A stretch of DNA of 41,453 bases from Candidatus Uhrbacteria bacterium. GTDB taxonomy: Bacteria > Patescibacteriota > Patescibacteriia > 2-12-FULL-60-25. Both the position numbers and the translations under genes were made by a program. Numbering within the stretch: position 1 is the first letter of the stretch; every line of letters starts with the position of its first letter. The stretch spans positions 1-41,453 of the forward strand of contig JAUSEV010000009.1 in NCBI GenBank assembly GCA_030649995.1. The letters run 5' to 3'. This document shows positions 38,460 to 41,453 of this stretch, piece by piece. Below the pieces are notes generated by a model. That model ran no database searches and had not been told where the DNA came from. It saw nothing but the letters and a program-made list of their open reading frames with translations.

Positions 38460-38720
38460 ATGATGAAAGATCAATGCATTTCGGTTACAGAGCTTCGGAC
38501 CAAAACGAAGAAGTGTCTTGAAGATATCGAGAAAGAACCAAAATATGTTTTTTTAAACAATCATCCGATTGCTGTTATATTGGGGGTTTCGCAATACGAA
38601 GATCGTTTTCTGAACCCCCAACTCGTAGAACTGCGAACAAGTGAAGTCGGAGGTGCTCTTGCCGAGCAAGCCAAGAAAGCGAAAAAGACGAAAAAATCCG
38701 ATTTGGTAAATCGCCGGTAA
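38460..38720 (+). CDS. Phd/YefM-type antitoxin
   Basis: An 86-residue protein. ISVTELRTKTKKCLEDIEKE then PKYVFLNNHPIAVILGVSQYED matches the PhdYefM fold (a helix that contacts DNA, then the x-x-N-x-P-x-A-V-I-L strand). The C-terminal tail is alanine/lysine-rich and ends KSDLVNRR. The cognate toxin should follow, but only a fragment is present (38710-38862). The gene is therefore an orphan antitoxin or a decaying module. The first or second of two adjacent ATG codons could be used. Confidence 0.8.
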   Translation: MMKDQCISVTELRTKTKKCLEDIEKEPKYVFLNNHPIAVILGVSQYEDRFLNPQLVELRTSEVGGALAEQAKKAKKTKKSDLVNRR

Positions 38721-38862
38721 TACTCTTCAAGTAAAGTTTAAAGAACGCAATCCGCAAGGGAGTGGGATCTGGTATTTCCGTATCAACCAGCAATTTCGCG
38801 CCCTAAGCGTTTTTAACCAAGCGGGAGACTTGATCATTTTTAAAATTGACAACCATCAGTGA
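38710..38862 (+). pseudogene. RelE-superfamily toxin remnant
   Basis: The frame reads from LQVKFKERNPQGSGIWYFRI to NQQFRALSVFNQAGDLIIFK and IDNHQ before the TGA. This is the C-terminal half of a RelE/HigB-like toxin (Y-F-R-I-x-x-x-F-R-A ... I-F-x-I-D-N-H). There is no ATG, GTG or TTG start in the preserved part, and a TAA lies just upstream at 38707-38709. About 40 N-terminal residues are missing. It overlaps the antitoxin end by a few bases in another frame. Confidence 0.7.
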
Positions 38863-38874
38863 TAGCGAGGGGGA

Positions 38875-38903
38875 TTGACAATCGTTGCGGGTGGCGTTAG
38901 GGT
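38875..38903 (+). promoter_or_regulatory. Possible promoter of the phosphatase gene
   Basis: TTGACA (38875-38880), 17-bp spacer, TAGGGT (38898-38903). The -10 box is poor. Confidence 0.5.
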
Positions 38904-38931
38904 CTTTTTGTCCTTTTACAGGGAGGTTGTC

Positions 38932-39450
38932 ATGATTGTTCTTGTGGCGCGGCATGGGGAAACGCCTTGGAACGTGGCCGGAGTCATTCAAGGTAAGACG
39001 GACATTCCGATGAACGAACGTGGAAAAGAGCAGATCCGTTCACTCGGAAGAAACATAGAGCGCATTTCAGTCATCATCTGTTCCGATCTCGTACGCTCTG
39101 TTGAGGCGGCTCAACTGGTCGCCGAGACCCATCCGGTTCCGATTCGTTTAGACTCTCGTTTACGCGAATGTGATTACGGCAAACTTGAAGGCATGACCCG
39201 CGCCGGCGCCTCGGCCACATTCGGCATTGACATGTCCGATGACGAACACGTGCACGACTTTCGTCCGTACGGCGGTGAGCTGATCGCAGATGTCGTCGCG
39301 CGTCAGATCGCCATGCTGACCGAACTGCGAGGCGAGGCGCATGCCTACCCTTCGCTCTTGATTGGCCACGGCGGTGCCCTGACCGCGCTTCTCAGGAAAT
39401 TTTACCTCAAGCTTCCGCGTCAAGGTGAATACGTCAGTCTGGCTTTTTAA
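38932..39450 (+). CDS. Histidine phosphatase superfamily protein
   Basis: A 172-residue phosphoglycerate-mutase-like phosphatase. The RHGETPWN motif (residues 8-15) holds the phosphoacceptor histidine. The remaining motif residues are in CSDLVRSVEAAQLVA, LRECDYGKLEGMT and the second histidine block SLLIGHGGALTALL. The substrate is unknown; cobC, gpmB and general small-molecule phosphatases share this plan. A strong Shine-Dalgarno (GGGAGG) fixes the start at 38932 rather than the in-frame TTG-type codon at 38875. It has its own terminator at 39455-39489, so it is a self-contained cassette. Confidence 0.88.
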   Translation: MIVLVARHGETPWNVAGVIQGKTDIPMNERGKEQIRSLGRNIERISVIICSDLVRSVEAAQLVAETHPVPIRLDSRLRECDYGKLEGMTRAGASATFGIDMSDDEHVHDFRPYGGELIADVVARQIAMLTELRGEAHAYPSLLIGHGGALTALLRKFYLKLPRQGEYVSLAF

Positions 39451-39454
39451 AGCT

Positions 39455-39489
39455 CAACCCCACGCAACTCACGTCGGGGTTGTTTTTTC
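39455..39489 (+). terminator. Intrinsic terminator
   Basis: CAACCCC (39455-39461) pairs with GGGGTTG (39476-39482), followed by six T. Confidence 0.85.
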
Positions 39490-39505
39490 TCCCGAGGTGG
39501 TGTCC

Positions 39506-39534
39506 TTGACGGTTTTTCGAGGTTGGTTTATTCT
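39506..39534 (+). promoter_or_regulatory. Promoter of rplJL
   Basis: TTGACG (39506-39511), 17-bp spacer, TATTCT (39529-39534), just upstream of the L10 leader. Confidence 0.8.
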
Positions 39535-39549
39535 TCTCGCAAACCTATA

Positions 39550-39675
39550 GTCCTGAGACAGCAGGGACTTCCAGATTAATTGATCCGACTCGATCGGATC
39601 GCCCTGCCGAGGAGCCAACAAGCATCAGATGTTTTGATGATTGAAAGCCCACAGGACGACTGTGGGTTTTAATAA
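39550..39675 (+). promoter_or_regulatory. Ribosomal protein L10 leader with attenuator hairpin
   Basis: GACAGCAGGGACTT (39557-39570) followed by GCCCTGCCGAGGAG (39601-39614) is the conserved L10-binding kink-turn-type motif seen upstream of rplJ in many bacteria. An internal hairpin GATCCGA...TCGGATC lies between the two parts. A terminator-like stem, CCCACAG/CTGTGGG followed by TTTTA, ends it at 39647-39671. Free L10(L12)4 complex probably represses the operon through this leader. Confidence 0.85.
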
Positions 39676-39695
39676 ACCAAAGGTCGAGAGATTCA

Positions 39696-39768
39696 GGCTC
39701 TAGGTTCTTAGGCTTTAGGCTTTAGCAATATAAGCTAAACCTAGCGCCTAGCGCCTAGCGCCTAGTAC
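39696..39768 (+). repeat. Heptad arrays between the L10 leader and rplJ
   Basis: Units GGCTCTA, GGCTTTA, GGCTTTA on the left, and CTAGCGC three times then CTAGTAC on the right (39741-39768). The left and right parts are roughly complementary and can form a hairpin. The array abuts the rplJ start. Confidence 0.85.
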
Positions 39769-39770
39769 CT

Positions 39771-40271
39771 ATGTCCAAAACTCGTGAACAAAAAACGCAG
39801 GAGATTGAACGGCTGACGCAGGCTTTTAAGCAAGGCAAGTCCGCCGTGTTTACCGATTATCAAGGAGTGACCGTGGCTCAAGTGGCCGGTTTGCGTAAAC
39901 AGTTGCGAACCGCGCAAGTGGATTATGTCGTCGCAAAAAAGACCCTGCTTGCCTTGGCTGCCAAGCAAGCCGGGTATGACATCAATTTTAAGTTGTTTCC
40001 GGGTATGATGGGAGTGGCTTTTGGTTTAGACGATGAAATGGCACCAGCCAAATTTGTGGGGGATGCATCCAAGACTACGCCCATCAAGCTCGTTGGTGGA
40101 ATCTTTGAGGGCAAGCCCGTTGACCAAGCCTATGTGATTACTTTGTCCAAGCTTCCGAGCAAGTCGCAATTGTTGGGTCAATTGTTGAATGTGATGAACG
40201 GCCCGATGAGCGCGTTTGCTCGTTTCTTGAGCGCTTACAAGGATACAAAAATCGAAGCTCCGGCCGCATAA
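39771..40271 (+). CDS. rplJ: 50S ribosomal protein L10
   Basis: A 166-residue stalk-base protein. KTREQKTQEIERLTQAFKQG then KSAVFTDYQGVTVAQVAGLR, VDYVVAKKTLLALAAKQAGY and FARFLSAYKDTKIEAPA fit L10: an N-terminal 23S-binding domain and a C-terminal helix that holds L7/L12 dimers. Its own mRNA leader carries the L10-binding motif. It is separated from rpoBC by about 30 kb. The ATG has no Shine-Dalgarno and directly follows a heptad array. Confidence 0.95.
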   Translation: MSKTREQKTQEIERLTQAFKQGKSAVFTDYQGVTVAQVAGLRKQLRTAQVDYVVAKKTLLALAAKQAGYDINFKLFPGMMGVAFGLDDEMAPAKFVGDASKTTPIKLVGGIFEGKPVDQAYVITLSKLPSKSQLLGQLLNVMNGPMSAFARFLSAYKDTKIEAPAA

Positions 40272-40295
40272 TTTATTTTACGTTATCTTAAATTT

Positions 40296-40691
40296 ATGTC
40301 TGATGAAAAAACGATCGTCGAGATCCCAGAAAAATTCAAGGGACTCGTCGAAACCATCGAGAAAATGTCGGTGATGGAATTGGCTGATTTGGTCAAATTG
40401 CTTGAGCAAAAATTTGGCGTGTCTGCCGCGGCTCCAGTGGCTGCAGCGGCCGCTGGTGGAGCTCCTGCTGCGGAAGAGAAGAGCGTCTTTACGGTTGAAC
40501 TAACAGAAATCGGTGCCAATAAAATCGGCGTCATCAAAGTCGTGCGCGAGGTCACCGGTCTTGGTTTGAAAGAAGCCAAAGACATGGTGGATGCCGCGCC
40601 AAAAGTCATCAAAGAAGGTGTCGCCAAAGCCGAAGCCGAGGAAATGAAAAAGAAAATCGAAGACGCGGGAGGAAAAGCGGTGTTGAAGTAA
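40296..40691 (+). CDS. rplL: 50S ribosomal protein L7/L12
   Basis: A 131-residue stalk protein that recruits translation GTPases. An N-terminal dimerisation helix ([20 protein letters not shown]) is followed by an alanine-rich hinge (about residues 46-62) and the C-terminal domain ([20 protein letters not shown] then [20 protein letters not shown]). It is 24 bp after rplJ and is followed by a terminator, so the operon is just rplJL. Confidence 0.96.
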   Translation: MSDEKTIVEIPEKFKGLVETIEKMSVMELADLVKLLEQKFGVSAAAPVAAAAAGGAPAAEEKSVFTVELTEIGANKIGVIKVVREVTGLGLKEAKDMVDAAPKVIKEGVAKAEAEEMKKKIEDAGGKAVLK

Positions 40692-40704
40692 AAATCGCGG
40701 TAAA

Positions 40705-40737
40705 TAAAAAATCCTTCGAGCGATCGAGGGATTTTTG
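40705..40737 (+). terminator. Intrinsic terminator of rplJL
   Basis: AAAAATCCTTCGA pairs with TCGAGGGATTTTT around a short loop, with T-rich ends. Confidence 0.8.
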
Positions 40738-40754
40738 ATTTGTCATCTGCGTGC

Positions 40755-40760
40755 TATTCT
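40755..40760 (+). promoter_or_regulatory. -10 box of the RhuM-like gene, leaderless geometry
   Basis: TATTCT ends 6 nt before the ATG at 40767. No good -35 is seen at 17 bp. Confidence 0.45.
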
Positions 40761-40766
40761 CTGGCC

Positions 40767-41240
40767 ATGAGAAAAAAGCGCATGACGAACAATCAAATCG
40801 CCATCTATCAAACCAAGACAGGTGGAATCGAGGTCAGGAAAGATGTCAGAGCCGGAACGTTGTGGGCCGCTCAGGGCGATATCGTTAAGCTTTATGACAA
40901 GAGCCAACCGGTGATCTCACGCCATATCCAAAGTATTTTTCGGGATGGTGAAGTCGATCGGGAAAGGAATATGCAAAAAATGCATATTCCAAATTCTGAT
41001 AAACCGCTTACGCTTTATAGTCTCGATATCATTCTCGCGGTCGGGTATAGGACAAACTCCAAGCGTGCGATTGAGTTCCGTAAGTGGGCCACGAAGACGC
41101 TCAAACAATACATCGTTGACGGTTACGCGATCAATCGCCATCGCATCGCAGAAAACTACGCCCAGTTTCTGTCAGCCGTAGAAAATCTGAAACAGCATTT
41201 TGAAGACACACATCAAACTTTAGCTATCGTCAAAGTTTGA
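40767..41240 (+). CDS. RhuM-like protein, N-terminal domain only
   Basis: A 157-residue protein. NNQIAIYQTKTGGIEVRKDV, TLWAAQGDIVKLYDKSQPVI then SRHIQSIFRDGEVDRE and YSLDIILAVGYRTNSKRAIE then FRKWATKTLKQYIVDGYAIN match the RhuM/virulence-RhuM family N-terminal (KilA-N/Bro-like, DNA-binding-looking) domain. Full-length relatives are usually about twice as long. Here the frame stops inside the left part of the 3' arm of a perfect 18-bp terminator hairpin. Function in the family is unclear; it is often found in mobile or accessory regions. The start at 40767 is supported by the -10 box 6 nt upstream. Confidence 0.8.
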   Translation: MRKKRMTNNQIAIYQTKTGGIEVRKDVRAGTLWAAQGDIVKLYDKSQPVISRHIQSIFRDGEVDRERNMQKMHIPNSDKPLTLYSLDIILAVGYRTNSKRAIEFRKWATKTLKQYIVDGYAINRHRIAENYAQFLSAVENLKQHFEDTHQTLAIVKV

Positions 41241-41255
41241 TGTGTGTCTTTTTTT
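41204..41255 (+). terminator. Strong terminator overlapping the RhuM-like CDS end
   Basis: Perfect 18-bp arms at 41204-41221 and 41232-41249 surround a 10-nt loop, followed by seven T. The TGA stop of the gene is inside the right arm. Confidence 0.9.
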
Positions 41256-41453
41256 GCGTGTGGCGAAGTTTTAAGCCGTCCATTGAAAAGAAACAAAAAA
41301 TTTTCATAAAAAAGAGCTAATAGACATTTCGTGTTGGTGATTTAGTTGTTTTTCTTGTAGATGTAGCTCCGTTCTGAAATAATTAGGGAATATGATCCCT
41401 AATCGTCACAAAAAAACATTGCCCGACCTGTCACAAGTCGATGAGTAAATGGG
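41256..41453. other. End of window, no gene seen
   Basis: An A/T-rich stretch with one 8-bp hairpin (ATTAGGGA/TCCCTAAT, about 41382-41403). A short frame beginning at 41392 has 18 codons and is not supported. Confidence 0.4.

Noticed and set aside
1-41453. CRISPR array
   Set aside because: No regularly spaced identical repeats of 24-40 bp with unique spacers; the periodic sequences have a 7-bp unit.
1-41453. Transposase or integrase genes
   Set aside because: None of the genes shows transposase or recombinase motifs; repeats here are non-coding palindromes without a visible mobilising enzyme.

Overview
The window looks like a chromosome segment of a Candidate Phyla Radiation (Patescibacteria) bacterium. 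The grounds are small informational genes in loose order, rpoBC separated from rplJL, a cysteine-free L32, an enlarged nucleoside diphosphate kinase, many small membrane proteins, and few biosynthetic genes. TGA is used as a stop (for example at the ends of the M50-like, xseB and toxin genes), so the code is the standard bacterial one. Assignment to a class within the CPR is not attempted.

Layout. 1-494 holds no gene but three large hairpins, two with G-rich loops. 495-2345 has small membrane and zinc-ribbon proteins. 2720-10152 is rpoB-rpoC. 10214-11712 is a regulatory module: 20-bp iterons, a MerR-type HTH fused to a GHKL ATPase, and a STAS-like partner. 11758-18608 carries ruvC, an MBL-fold protein, gyrA, ruvA and a FemAB-type transferase. 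18624-26426 carries an M50-like protease, tRNA-Ala, a D-2-hydroxyacid dehydrogenase, the RNase P RNA (632 nt, enlarged by repeated hairpins), trpS, an ABC exporter, RNase J and tRNA-Leu. 26573-28827 holds a FliA/WhiG-like sigma factor and purB. 28927-31456 holds a RelBE-type pair, a CYTH protein, tRNA-Arg and a second GHKL plus STAS-like pair. 32307-34577 is rpmF-nusB-rnc divergent from ndk. 35039-36912 holds tRNA-Phe and three small genes of unknown role, two with signal peptides. 37015-41240 holds xseA-xseB, an antitoxin with a toxin remnant, a histidine phosphatase, the L10 leader with rplJ-rplL, and a short RhuM-like gene.

Three patterns cut across the annotation. First, many intergenic gaps contain arrays of degenerate 7-bp units. 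They differ in sequence from gap to gap but keep the period of seven, and they touch or supply the stop codons of rpoB, nusB, rpmF, xseA and ndk. Second, palindromic dispersed repeats sit in frame inside genes (femX-like twice, a zinc-ribbon gene, xseA) and inside the RNase P RNA. Third, there appear to be two gene populations. Most housekeeping genes start without a Shine-Dalgarno sequence, and several have a -10 box of the form TATNCT only 5-9 nt before the ATG, as expected for leaderless mRNAs. A minority (15939-16898, sigma factor, purB, 35039-36912, phosphatase) are single-gene cassettes, most with a strong purine-rich Shine-Dalgarno, a TTGACA-type -35 and their own intrinsic terminator.

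The best candidate for an undescribed system is the pair of paralogous GHKL ATPase/STAS-like modules. One ATPase is fused to a DNA-binding domain and preceded by iterons. They resemble a stripped-down partner-switching circuit and may or may not connect with the group-3 sigma factor in the same window.
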